Source: a virus
Strand: one strand, 5' to 3'
Length of the DNA stretch: 23,375 nt
Virus record (IMG/VR): IMGVR_UViG_3300027801_002890
Location: 1-23,375 of that record
In this document: positions 15,793 to 22,966 of the stretch, piece after piece
Layout of the letters: every line of letters begins with the position of its first letter
Position numbering within the stretch: the first letter of the stretch is position 1
Position numbers and translations under genes: made by a program
The notes under the pieces: generated by a model
Seen by the model: the letters and a program-made list of their open reading frames with translations, nothing else
Told to the model about the DNA's origin: nothing
The model's database searches: none

Positions 15793-16736
15793 TTGTCTTC
15801 TATATATTTTGCTGTTTTTAATATTCCTTCTTCTAAATCTATTTTTGAACTAAACCCTAGGACTTCTTTTGCTTTTTCTACACTAGGTATTCTAATAGCC
15901 ACATCTGCAGACAATGGAGGGTCAAAGACAATCTTAGATTTGGATTCTAGAACTCTACAAATAGTTTGAGCTAATCCTAAAATAGTCACAACGGCTCTAG
16001 GGTTACCGATATTAAAACTTTCTCCTATTGCTTTAGGACTTGTTATACAACTCATTAAACAGTCAACAAAGTCGTCAACATAACACCAAGCACGAATCTG
16101 GTTTCCATCACCATCAATGTGTATATCTTCTCCTCTAAGAGCTTTTTCGATAAAAATTTGTAATGCTCCATTAGCTGATTGTCCTGGACCATAAACATTA
16201 AATGGTCTTATGGTTACTATAGGTAATCCATACTCTGTTGTGTAAGCCTTGGCTAAGTGTTCTCCAGCTAATTTACTAACAGCGTAAACCCATCTTGCCT
16301 CTCCAGCGGAACCGGCCACAGTCTGGTCTTCTTCTTTCGATTTGAAAGCCATGGATCCAAATACTTCCGATGTAGAGAAATCAATTACCCTATCAGGTAT
16401 GGTTAATTGTTTACAAACCTCAAGAACATTGGCGGTACCTAACATATTGACTCTCATTGTTTTTACTGGGTGTTTTATAACGGTATCTATACCGGCTATT
16501 GCAGCGGCATGAATAACAATATCAGGTACGTCAGAACTCATAGATACAAATAGTTTATCGTAGTCTAAAATGTCTCCTTTTATTATAGTTAAGTTTTTAT
16601 GATTACTTAGACCACTTGAAGATAGTGTATCGCGCTCAAAGTTATCATACACAGTTATTAAATGAGTGTCAATTAATCTCTTAATTATTGTATTTGCAAT
16701 AAACCCTGCTCCTCCAGTTATAAATATTTTTTTCAT
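15759..16736 (-). CDS. Extended SDR sugar-nucleotide epimerase/dehydratase/decarboxylase
   Basis: The 325-residue protein is a classic extended short-chain dehydrogenase. The NAD loop GGAGFIA is at 8-14, the active-site strand STSEVFG at 121-127, and the Tyr151/Lys155 pair lies in [15 protein letters not shown] and [11 protein letters not shown] further on match the substrate domain of nucleotide-sugar enzymes. Ser-Glu in STSEV and the RW-x-Y-x-x-SK context recall the UDP-glucuronate decarboxylase half of ArnA, but the same pattern occurs in 4-epimerases. It overlaps the preceding glycosyltransferase by four bases and the formyltransferase by up to 34. It likely makes or reshapes a UDP- or dTDP-sugar; the exact reaction is open. 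Confidence 0.85.
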   Translation of the reverse strand: MKKIFITGGAGFIANTIIKRLIDTHLITVYDNFERDTLSSSGLSNHKNLTIIKGDILDYDKLFVSMSSDVPDIVIHAAAIAGIDTVIKHPVKTMRVNMLGTANVLEVCKQLTIPDRVIDFSTSEVFGSMAFKSKEEDQTVAGSAGEARWVYAVSKLAGEHLAKAYTTEYGLPIVTIRPFNVYGPGQSANGALQIFIEKALRGEDIHIDGDGNQIRAWCYVDDFVDCLMSCITSPKAIGESFNIGNPRAVVTILGLAQTICRVLESKSKIVFDPPLSADVAIRIPSVEKAKEVLGFSSKIDLEEGILKTAKYIEDKWNSTKLQTIL

Positions 16737-18019
16737 AATAATAGTTCTTTTTCAAATTTAGTTGCGACTGCTTTATGTGTTGATGTCTCGTAATACCATT
16801 GTAGACTTTGGTGAGCAAGGTCTTTTAATTCCTCTACTGGTTTTTCCAGAAAGGATTTAAGGATATCTCTGAATTGTTTTGGGTTTTCTCCTAAATGTAT
16901 TACGGGACATAAAGAAGATTTGATATTTTTATTAGCGGATTTCATCGCATCAATAGTAAAATTATTAATTGTTGCAAAAGCAACGTTTCCACTCATAAGA
17001 GCTTCAACAGTGCTCCCACCAAAGTACCCCACTTGAGGATTAAATTCATCTATATAAATGTGGGCCATTTCTTTAATTTTCATAATTTCACTATTTGGTA
17101 TCCATCCGGTTGAGGCATCCATTAACTTTTTAGTGGGTTCATATGATTCGGGAGTTATATACTCATACTCTAAGTCAACCCCATTTTTTTTATTCCATTT
17201 ATTCATATAACTTACCAGACCACTTACAACCGCAGTGATTATATTTGTTCCTTTCATTTCTTTACTTGTTGGTGCGTGGAATATGGTAATTTTATTAGTA
17301 TTAAATTTTTTATTAATCAGTTTAGTAATTCTTTCTTTCTCACTATCTCTATCATATGACGTATAAATCGCTAGATTATTCTGAGGTTTATAATTAGAAG
17401 TTAACCCTAATAAATTCAGGTCTTCCACACTTAAATCATTCCAGGATAATCTATGTAAATCTACCGCGTATATAATTTTATTAAAATGGTGAGACCCAAT
17501 CAGATTAAATATATCTGGTTGGTTTCTGTAGACACTACCTGTGTGATAAAGATGTAGGTTATTGTCTCTACCAGCTTTGGTATCTTTTATTATGTCCATT
17601 TTTAAGATATTGGTAAAGATATCTTTTATAGTACCTAAAGATTCTTTAGGGTCCATTTTGGCACATTCTTTAATCGCTTCCAGTTGCCAATTCTGTCCAA
17701 ACTTCTCATAATAATATTCTGGTTGATGGGTGATCTGAGGACCTTTTTCTTCACCTACAATTATATGTGAAGATTGTGATATCCATTTCCTAGCTTCAGT
17801 AATTTCTTCTTCATTTCTTTCCCACTCATCTTTTTTTTCGTTATATGTTAATAGGTCATAATCATGTTTAGTTTCAAAATCTATTGGGTGTGAGCATTCA
17901 CATATAACTTTTGACTCAAAACCATCACAATGTTTATTAATAGCTTTTGAATATTCGGTCATACAATTAGCATAATCCTTGTAACCAATAAATGTAACTT
18001 TTTTTATATTATTCTCCAT
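16733..18019 (-). CDS. Putative GT-B glycosyltransferase
   Basis: The chosen ATG at 18019 gives 428 residues beginning [17 protein letters not shown]; an ATG at 18055 would add 12 basic residues and a 47-base overlap with the upstream gene, against 11 here. The N-terminal strand VTFIGYK and the C-terminal [22 protein letters not shown] (about 340-361) fit a two-domain GT-B transferase, where the Glu in VEALMSG takes the donor-binding position. The N-terminal domain is poorly conserved and no membrane helix is present. It is flanked by another glycosyltransferase and the SDR gene with ATGA-type overlap, so a role in glycan assembly is well supported by context. Sugar specificity is unknown. 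Confidence 0.7.
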   Translation of the reverse strand: MENNIKKVTFIGYKDYANCMTEYSKAINKHCDGFESKVICECSHPIDFETKHDYDLLTYNEKKDEWERNEEEITEARKWISQSSHIIVGEEKGPQITHQPEYYYEKFGQNWQLEAIKECAKMDPKESLGTIKDIFTNILKMDIIKDTKAGRDNNLHLYHTGSVYRNQPDIFNLIGSHHFNKIIYAVDLHRLSWNDLSVEDLNLLGLTSNYKPQNNLAIYTSYDRDSEKERITKLINKKFNTNKITIFHAPTSKEMKGTNIITAVVSGLVSYMNKWNKKNGVDLEYEYITPESYEPTKKLMDASTGWIPNSEIMKIKEMAHIYIDEFNPQVGYFGGSTVEALMSGNVAFATINNFTIDAMKSANKNIKSSLCPVIHLGENPKQFRDILKSFLEKPVEELKDLAHQSLQWYYETSTHKAVATKFEKELLL

Positions 18020-18761
18020 ATACGACTTTTGATACTTCTTGTAATTTTTGGACATACTTCCAATACTTCGTTTCCCTTATATCGGTTAGGTCTTCTATTG
18101 GCCAAATCCAATTATTTCTTTCTCCTTCGAGATAATGTGAACCATGTCCTGGTGGTTCCCCATTTGCCCAAGCCTTTCTTCTCCTCTCTAGAGTTTCTTC
18201 TCTTTCTTCTTTAGTTTTGGTATTACCATAATTTATCATCATTCCTTCTATTATCCCTAATCTTTGGCCGGGAAAGGAAACGTCGTCAGCTAAGTAACGT
18301 AAAACAGGGTTATATTTGTGAATCATATTAAATTTATTCATAGTACCATAATGAAAATAAGTGTTAAAAGGGTCTTTTATTTCTCTTTCCTCTCCAGTGT
18401 TAAAAAAGTTAACACATTCTATCTGAGCAAGATTAAACCCCCTTCTATCCAAACGAGACAAAGCATCGTGTAATGGTTCAATAGTCACTGGAAATAAATC
18501 ACAACCATTGTAGATTGCCCAATCGGGTTTCTCTCGGTGAAGGGTCTCCACAATATCATTTTGTAACACCCTCAAATCAAAAGAATCACCAGTATCTAAT
18601 CTATGTGATGGGACTTTATTTTCTTGGAGGTATTCCCAAGACCCATCAGTAGACATATTATCTATGATATACGGTTCTAACTTATTTTGTTTACAGTATT
18701 CTAATTTTAGTGGAAGGTACTCTCTTTCGTTCCACACTGTTAATATACACATTACTCTCAT
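18009..18761 (-). CDS. GT2-like (GT-A fold) glycosyltransferase
   Basis: The 250-residue protein starts MRVMCILTVWNEREYLP, the nucleotide-binding strand of the Glyco_tranf_2_4-type family, followed by IIDNMSTDGSWEYL (32-45), a conserved 'DN-x-S-x-DGS' element. YNGCDLFPV (around 84-92) replaces the usual acidic DxD-like motif with NGCD. A C-terminal RRRKAWANGEPPGHGSHY stretch is typical of this group. It is cytosolic, with no signal peptide. The ATG overlaps the stop of the double-domain glycosyltransferase by four bases. Family assignment is good; donor and acceptor are unknown. Confidence 0.77.
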   Translation of the reverse strand: MRVMCILTVWNEREYLPLKLEYCKQNKLEPYIIDNMSTDGSWEYLQENKVPSHRLDTGDSFDLRVLQNDIVETLHREKPDWAIYNGCDLFPVTIEPLHDALSRLDRRGFNLAQIECVNFFNTGEEREIKDPFNTYFHYGTMNKFNMIHKYNPVLRYLADDVSFPGQRLGIIEGMMINYGNTKTKEEREETLERRRKAWANGEPPGHGSHYLEGERNNWIWPIEDLTDIRETKYWKYVQKLQEVSKVVYGE

Positions 18762-20311
18762 TCTACTACGTTTATAAATTGTCCTATAATACTCCCCTTC
18801 CTATTATCACCTAAAGCTCCTCCTATAAAAGGAAAAAGCCTCTCTCTATAGTCTTCTTGGAGTCTTTCTAGTTTTTCATCACTTTTATCTCTTGTTTTAC
18901 TTTCATAATGATACGCAACCGCGTCACTAACAAATAAATTTACTTTTCCCTCTAGCAACACACTAAAGTTCAATTCTGCGTCTTCAAAACACTCAATGTA
19001 GGTTGGGTTAAACCCACCCACTTTAATAAACAAATCTCTCTCAATTAATAAAAAAGCTCCAGTATTACCTACTACCGGATTAGTACCTTCTATTCGATGT
19101 CGATAACCTTGACGTAAATTATAATGAGTAATTTCAATTCTACTCATACCTCTATCACTTAACCACTCTTTTTTTAACCATAATAACATACCTCCATGTT
19201 GTACCGTGTTGTCTTCAAAATGAAGTCTCGCACCAACAGTACCAACCTTCCGTTTATTTTTTTGCCAAACAGAAACCATTCTACTAATGGCGTCATTAAT
19301 TAACTCGATATCATTATTACAGAATAAAACTAACTCCGTATCATTCGACACATATTCATAAACTACCTCGTTATTTATTTGGGCAAAATTATAATAATCA
19401 AACTCCACCAATGTAGTCTTATCATTACTAGAACAAAACTCCTTAATTTTTTCTAGATTCGAAGGATCACTACCCGTATCCGCAACAATTATTTCGAAAT
19501 TAGTATATGTAGTCTTTTCGTATATTGAGGTCAAACAATTAAATAGAATATCGATATTATCTTTTGTTGGTATTATTATTGAAAGTTTGGGTTGCTTCTT
19601 AATAACCACACGCTTTTTAGGGTAAAATACTTCAACCCCAACCTCAGAAGGTAATTTGTCTGAGTATCGTTTAGCGAAATCCAGTCTATTTTCTTCCCAT
19701 TGTTCGTTTGTTTGACCAATAGATTTATGTGTGATTCTAATATTAGTAATTACCCCAACCTTAACACCTTCTAAATGGTTTGAGAAAGTGAAGTCGATAT
19801 CATAGAAATGAAATCCACTAACCTCCTCATTAAATTGTTTCTTAATCTTCCTCCTATCAATGGCGAAAAATAATCCATCCAATATCACTACAGGGATTAT
19901 ATTTGTTAAAACTGGTTCAGAGTATTTTGATTCCCATGTTTTACCATCTTGAGAATGATTAACAATCCCAACCATATTACTTAGTGGTTGGTTTATGTCT
20001 TCCCACCAACTACCACTTTCTGTTAGTTTTCTTGTTCCAGCTAAACCAAGAATCCCATAATCTGACTCATTAAAATGATTTAATAATTTTTTACCCCATT
20101 TTTTGGCATTGAATATTATATCATCGTGGCAGAAAAGAATAATATCATTTGTGGACTCTTTTAGTGCTTTATTATAAATTTTTGTAAGTGATTCCCCATT
20201 AGGGTTTTCATAAGACAAAATTTGTATATTTCTAATACCAGAAGTTTCTTTTATGTGTTCTATATAAGACTCGTCTAATTTTCTTGTGCTAAATACTACT
20301 GTTAAATTCAT
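18758..20311 (-). CDS. Tandem double GT2 glycosyltransferase
   Basis: Starting at the ATG at 20311, just after the dUTPase stop, the protein has 517 residues; an ATG at 20335 would add eight residues read from within the dUTPase gene. It contains two GT-A modules. The first (about 1-230) has FCHDDIIF as its metal-binding region and HFYDIDFTF downstream. The second (about 245-505) opens LSIIIPTKDNIDILFNCLTS and has FCNNDIEL as the DxD-like site and GGFNPTYIECFEDAELNFSV, the conserved 'E-D-x-D/E' acceptor element. Two-module enzymes of this type often add two sugars in alternation or in sequence. No transmembrane segment is present. It is the largest sugar gene in the window. Confidence 0.85.
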   Translation of the reverse strand: MNLTVVFSTRKLDESYIEHIKETSGIRNIQILSYENPNGESLTKIYNKALKESTNDIILFCHDDIIFNAKKWGKKLLNHFNESDYGILGLAGTRKLTESGSWWEDINQPLSNMVGIVNHSQDGKTWESKYSEPVLTNIIPVVILDGLFFAIDRRKIKKQFNEEVSGFHFYDIDFTFSNHLEGVKVGVITNIRITHKSIGQTNEQWEENRLDFAKRYSDKLPSEVGVEVFYPKKRVVIKKQPKLSIIIPTKDNIDILFNCLTSIYEKTTYTNFEIIVADTGSDPSNLEKIKEFCSSNDKTTLVEFDYYNFAQINNEVVYEYVSNDTELVLFCNNDIELINDAISRMVSVWQKNKRKVGTVGARLHFEDNTVQHGGMLLWLKKEWLSDRGMSRIEITHYNLRQGYRHRIEGTNPVVGNTGAFLLIERDLFIKVGGFNPTYIECFEDAELNFSVLLEGKVNLFVSDAVAYHYESKTRDKSDEKLERLQEDYRERLFPFIGGALGDNRKGSIIGQFINVVE

Positions 20312-20312
20312 T

Positions 20313-20948
20313 TTATTTATTACCTGTAGAACCAAGACCGGAAACCCCTCTCTCAGTTTTTTTATTATTATTATTATTATGTGTAAAATCTACAAACTCT
20401 CCTGTAACTACAGGGCATAAACAAGCTTGAGCTATTCTATCACCTTTGTCTATTTTTATTTCTTGATTACTAAAATTTGCTAGTATTACTTTTACCTCTC
20501 CAATATAACCTTGATCAACAGTACCTGGAGAATTAAGAACAAATAGATTTTTTCTATGGGCCAATCCAGAACGACTCCTTACCTGGATCTCAAAACCTCT
20601 AGGAATATCAAAACTTAGTCCGGTACCTATCATCTCTACTTCTTTTGGTTTGATAACTTTTTCTTCCGAGGACCTCAAATCAAAACCACTGTCCGACTTA
20701 TAAACATACTCAGGGTTTTCATTTTCGGATTCATTAGAATATCCTAATGATACCATTATTTTTTCTGGGGTGCCGTTTATATTAGACCCCACTTCTAGAG
20801 TTGAGTTATAGTTATCGGTTGCGTCTGATATTTGATTAGCTAGTGACGATAACTCTTCGAGAGAGGCGTCGTCAGACAAAGAGTCATATTTGTCAACTAA
20901 ATGACCGAAAATCTTTTCTATTTTATTTGAGTCTTCGTGATTTGACAT
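20313..20948 (-). CDS. dut: dUTP diphosphatase with N-terminal extension
   Basis: The 211-residue protein holds all five trimeric dUTPase motifs: SDSGFDL (85-91), RSRSGLA (124-130), GTVDQGYIGE (142-151), GDRIAQ (169-174) and RGVSGLGSTG (200-209). It hydrolyses dUTP to dUMP and pyrophosphate, keeping uracil out of DNA and supplying dTTP synthesis. Phage dUTPases are usually about 140-150 residues; here about 65-75 extra residues precede the core, acidic and helical, with no recognised domain. A run of five Asn (191-195) between motifs 4 and 5 is encoded by an AAT/AAC-type microsatellite. It lies 3 bases after the exonuclease gene. Confidence 0.92.
   Translation of the reverse strand: MSNHEDSNKIEKIFGHLVDKYDSLSDDASLEELSSLANQISDATDNYNSTLEVGSNINGTPEKIMVSLGYSNESENENPEYVYKSDSGFDLRSSEEKVIKPKEVEMIGTGLSFDIPRGFEIQVRSRSGLAHRKNLFVLNSPGTVDQGYIGEVKVILANFSNQEIKIDKGDRIAQACLCPVVTGEFVDFTHNNNNNKKTERGVSGLGSTGNK
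20362..20380. repeat. ATT/AAT trinucleotide microsatellite inside dut
   Basis: About six tandem ATT units (AAT on the coding strand) encode the Asn run between dUTPase motifs 4 and 5. The run keeps the reading frame when whole units are gained or lost, so tract length could vary among relatives without breaking the gene. It lies in the loop before the flexible C-terminal arm. Confidence 0.8.
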
Positions 20949-20951
20949 AGT

Positions 20952-21650
20952 TTATAAATTTTTAACTTTTTTAATTATTTTAATTAGAGAACTTACATCT
21001 TTTTCACAATAATGTATAATTTCAGTCTTCTTATCATTATACCAAGATTGATGCATATTTTCTCCAGTTACCTCACCTTCTTTAGGTGAAGTTATTCCCA
21101 TAACGGAAGTTACTAGATGTAAAGAAGATAAACCTTTATATGAACCAAAATTCCAAAGTTCCTTTGTATCCAAGGCTTTAATCTCCCAAGGTTTCGTATC
21201 ATGAGATGGTAATAAAGACGGTGGATTGATGTTGTTAATTAACATTCTTTTACCTAAATAAGGTAAGTCAAAATTCTTAATGTTGTGACCACATAAAGTA
21301 AAACCAACCTTCTCTATTTTATTTAGTAGTTGTGTTACTTGGATAAGGTCGTCTATCTCATTACCACTACAGAAGGATTGTAACTTTTCTTCTTCTCCGT
21401 TTATAAACCCTACACTGACACATACAATCTTACCAAATTCAGGTAGTAATCCAGAATATTTTTCATATAGAAATTCACAGTCCTCATCCCCATCTTCGGG
21501 ATAATGTCTTCTAAAATAAGAACATCCTATGGAATTCCACAAATCCCATAAAATTTTATCCATCTTTTTTAATTCGTTGGAGTCTTTGTAAGAACCTGCA
21601 GTTTCTATATCTAGAAACAATAATTTATTTTCGTTTATATTTTCTAACAT
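20952..21650 (-). CDS. DEDDy 3'-5' exonuclease (PolB-exonuclease-like)
   Basis: The 232-residue protein is a DnaQ-like exonuclease. Motif I is FLDIETAG with Asp14 and Glu16, motif II is CGHNIKNFDLPYL with Asp128, and motif III is HYCEKDVSSL with Tyr214 and Asp218, the DEDDy form. EFGKIVCVSVGF (71-82), KPWEIKALDTKELWNFGSYK and the GITSPKEGEV segment match the stand-alone 'PolB exonuclease-like' family (PF10108 type) that I recall as common in Bacteroidota. It would degrade single-stranded DNA or RNA 3' ends in replication or repair. It is 12 bases downstream of the broken glycosyltransferase and 3 bases before dut, so it sits in a small nucleotide-metabolism pair. Confidence 0.86.
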   Translation of the reverse strand: MLENINENKLLFLDIETAGSYKDSNELKKMDKILWDLWNSIGCSYFRRHYPEDGDEDCEFLYEKYSGLLPEFGKIVCVSVGFINGEEEKLQSFCSGNEIDDLIQVTQLLNKIEKVGFTLCGHNIKNFDLPYLGKRMLINNINPPSLLPSHDTKPWEIKALDTKELWNFGSYKGLSSLHLVTSVMGITSPKEGEVTGENMHQSWYNDKKTEIIHYCEKDVSSLIKIIKKVKNL

Positions 21651-21662
21651 TTTACAAATATA

Positions 21663-22331
21663 CTATTTTTTAATTAAGCTTTTGTACCAAGACGCTCTTT
21701 CTTTAGTTACTTCTTTAATGTGGTATTTTTGGACGTCTTCGTATAGTTGTTCACCTAAATCCTTAATCATATTTGGATTATTGATGAGTTTTTTAATATT
21801 TTTATACCATTGTTTATGGTTTTTTGATGTTGGAATCAATAGCGAGTTTTTACCATCAACACAATCGATATTGTAAGGGCCAAAGTCCTGTGCGATTAGG
21901 GCTTTTTTATGAAAACCGGCTTCAATAACTTTTAATTGTGATTTAACTCTATTAAAGGTGTGTTCTTTTAAGGGGGCCAAAGAAATATCCATAAGGTTAT
22001 AGTTTGTGGCATAAGTTGTGATTGGTTTTGTCCAAACTCTCCTATAGAAATCCCCACCATCGCCTTTACGTTTCTTAAATTCTAATAATGAGTCAATGTC
22101 TTTTTGTTCTTTGACTAGTTGATAGTCGTTTGTAAAAATCTGTTCATAATTGTACCACACAGACTCTTTTGGTTCTATTGATCTAGTGGTTTGTTCTCCA
22201 GTTACTGAGTTAATTTCAGTCATTGATCCCCTAGTATCAAAACCACATAAAACAAATTGAAATTTATTTTTTAGTGTTTGGTCTGTGGTGATTTTATGTA
22301 TATTACCTCTAAGTATTTCTAGGTCGGACAA
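21663..22331 (-). CDS. Glycosyltransferase, C-terminal part of a frameshifted GT-B gene
   Basis: The 222 residues from the first ATG in this frame contain the C-terminal GT-B domain, including FNRVKSQLKVIEAGFHKKALIAQ (about 126-148), the donor-binding 'K-x-x-x-E' type element of GT4 transferases. The frame stays open upstream to 22439 and there reads VFPNAIDPNKKQF and VRVGWLGGSSHLSDLE, the expected linker and first strand of the C-terminal domain, continuing the N-terminal fragment encoded at 22412-22855. The ATG at 22331 is therefore probably internal. If the frameshift is real, this half might be expressed alone but would lack the acceptor domain. It ends 12 bases before the exonuclease gene. 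Confidence 0.75.
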   Translation of the reverse strand: MSDLEILRGNIHKITTDQTLKNKFQFVLCGFDTRGSMTEINSVTGEQTTRSIEPKESVWYNYEQIFTNDYQLVKEQKDIDSLLEFKKRKGDGGDFYRRVWTKPITTYATNYNLMDISLAPLKEHTFNRVKSQLKVIEAGFHKKALIAQDFGPYNIDCVDGKNSLLIPTSKNHKQWYKNIKKLINNPNMIKDLGEQLYEDVQKYHIKEVTKERASWYKSLIKK

Positions 22332-22411
22332 GTGAGAAGACCCCCCTAACCAACCAACCCTAACTAGGTCGGATTCTTCGGGATTGGATTGAAACTGTTT
22401 CTTATTTGGGT

Positions 22412-22855
22412 CTATTGCGTTTGGAAAGACCTCATGTTCTTATTATACTTCCTAAGTTCCTTGGCAAAAACTTCAGTAGTAGTTGTTACGTACTGAGCAT
22501 TTTTTAGGTTATCAACTATTTTTTCACCAAGTTTGTGTTCTTTTATCATTGGGTAAGCGGGGTGGTCTTTCCCTGGGTCCCAATAATCGTCCAAATCCAT
22601 TATAGTTATAATACCCCATTTCTTACAATCTTCTAATAAACGTAGACAATTCGCCCAATCACCCATTCCTCTATGGAAATGAACAATATCAAAACTTTGC
22701 CAATAGGTATCTCTATTTTTCCAAGGGTCATAATTAATATCCACCTTAAATTCGTTAGGGTAATATTTTTCAAGCGCTATGTGGGGATCGATTGACCTAA
22801 AAGAACCAACTCCTGTTCTATCTGACGGAACTACTAAGATTTTTACTTTGTTCAT
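22412..22855 (-). CDS. Glycosyltransferase, N-terminal part of a frameshifted GT-B gene
   Basis: The 147 residues begin MNKVKILVVPSDRTGVGSFR and cover the N-terminal Rossmann-like domain of a GT4-type transferase (FDIVHFHRGMG at 55-65, IIMDLDDYWDPG-like segment around 90, VTTTTEVFAKEL near 126-137). The frame then runs into a TAG at 22412-22414. A shift by one base between about 22430 and 22439 joins it to the frame that ends at 21663, giving a full-length transferase of about 397 residues; the span 22855-21663 is one base short of a whole number of codons. The simplest reading is a one-base deletion, either true or a sequencing error. It is the first minus-strand gene, starting at the divergent spacer. 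Confidence 0.75.
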   Translation of the reverse strand: MNKVKILVVPSDRTGVGSFRSIDPHIALEKYYPNEFKVDINYDPWKNRDTYWQSFDIVHFHRGMGDWANCLRLLEDCKKWGIITIMDLDDYWDPGKDHPAYPMIKEHKLGEKIVDNLKNAQYVTTTTEVFAKELRKYNKNMRSFQTQ

Positions 22856-22966
22856 AATTGTATTTTTATCTAATAATAATAAACAATTAAAATAATTAAA
22901 TCAAATAAACTACATATATTAAAATACTTAGTGAGGTAAATATATTTATCTATAGAAATAAAATAC
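22856..22966. promoter_or_regulatory. Divergent AT-rich promoter region
   Basis: This 111-base spacer separates the long minus-strand gene run from the plus-strand gene and has only 14 G or C bases. It is the only place in the window where both strands begin genes, so it should hold promoters for both. A TATATTTA at about 22940-22947 on the plus strand is one base from the Bacteroidota -7 consensus TAnnTTTG, and the minus strand has a GATAAATA, one base from the T4 late TATAAATA box. At this base composition such near-matches are expected by chance. No terminator hairpin was seen. Confidence 0.45.

Noticed and set aside
22330-22350. Run of six C bases (plus strand) near the frameshift as the indel site
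   Set aside because: The C run lies downstream of the frame change in the direction of translation; the frame is already correct there (GWLGGSSH), so the shift must be between about 22412 and 22439.
22412-22439. Programmed -1 ribosomal frameshift in the split glycosyltransferase
   Set aside because: The needed shift falls where no classical slippery heptamer or obvious downstream stem is visible, so an indel is the simpler explanation.
8140-22855. Recent horizontal transfer of the sugar cluster from a bacterium
   Set aside because: By eye the AT-rich composition, leader type and overlapping layout match the neighbouring phage genes, and no insertion sequence, integrase, tRNA or flanking direct repeat was seen. 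A codon-usage test was not run.
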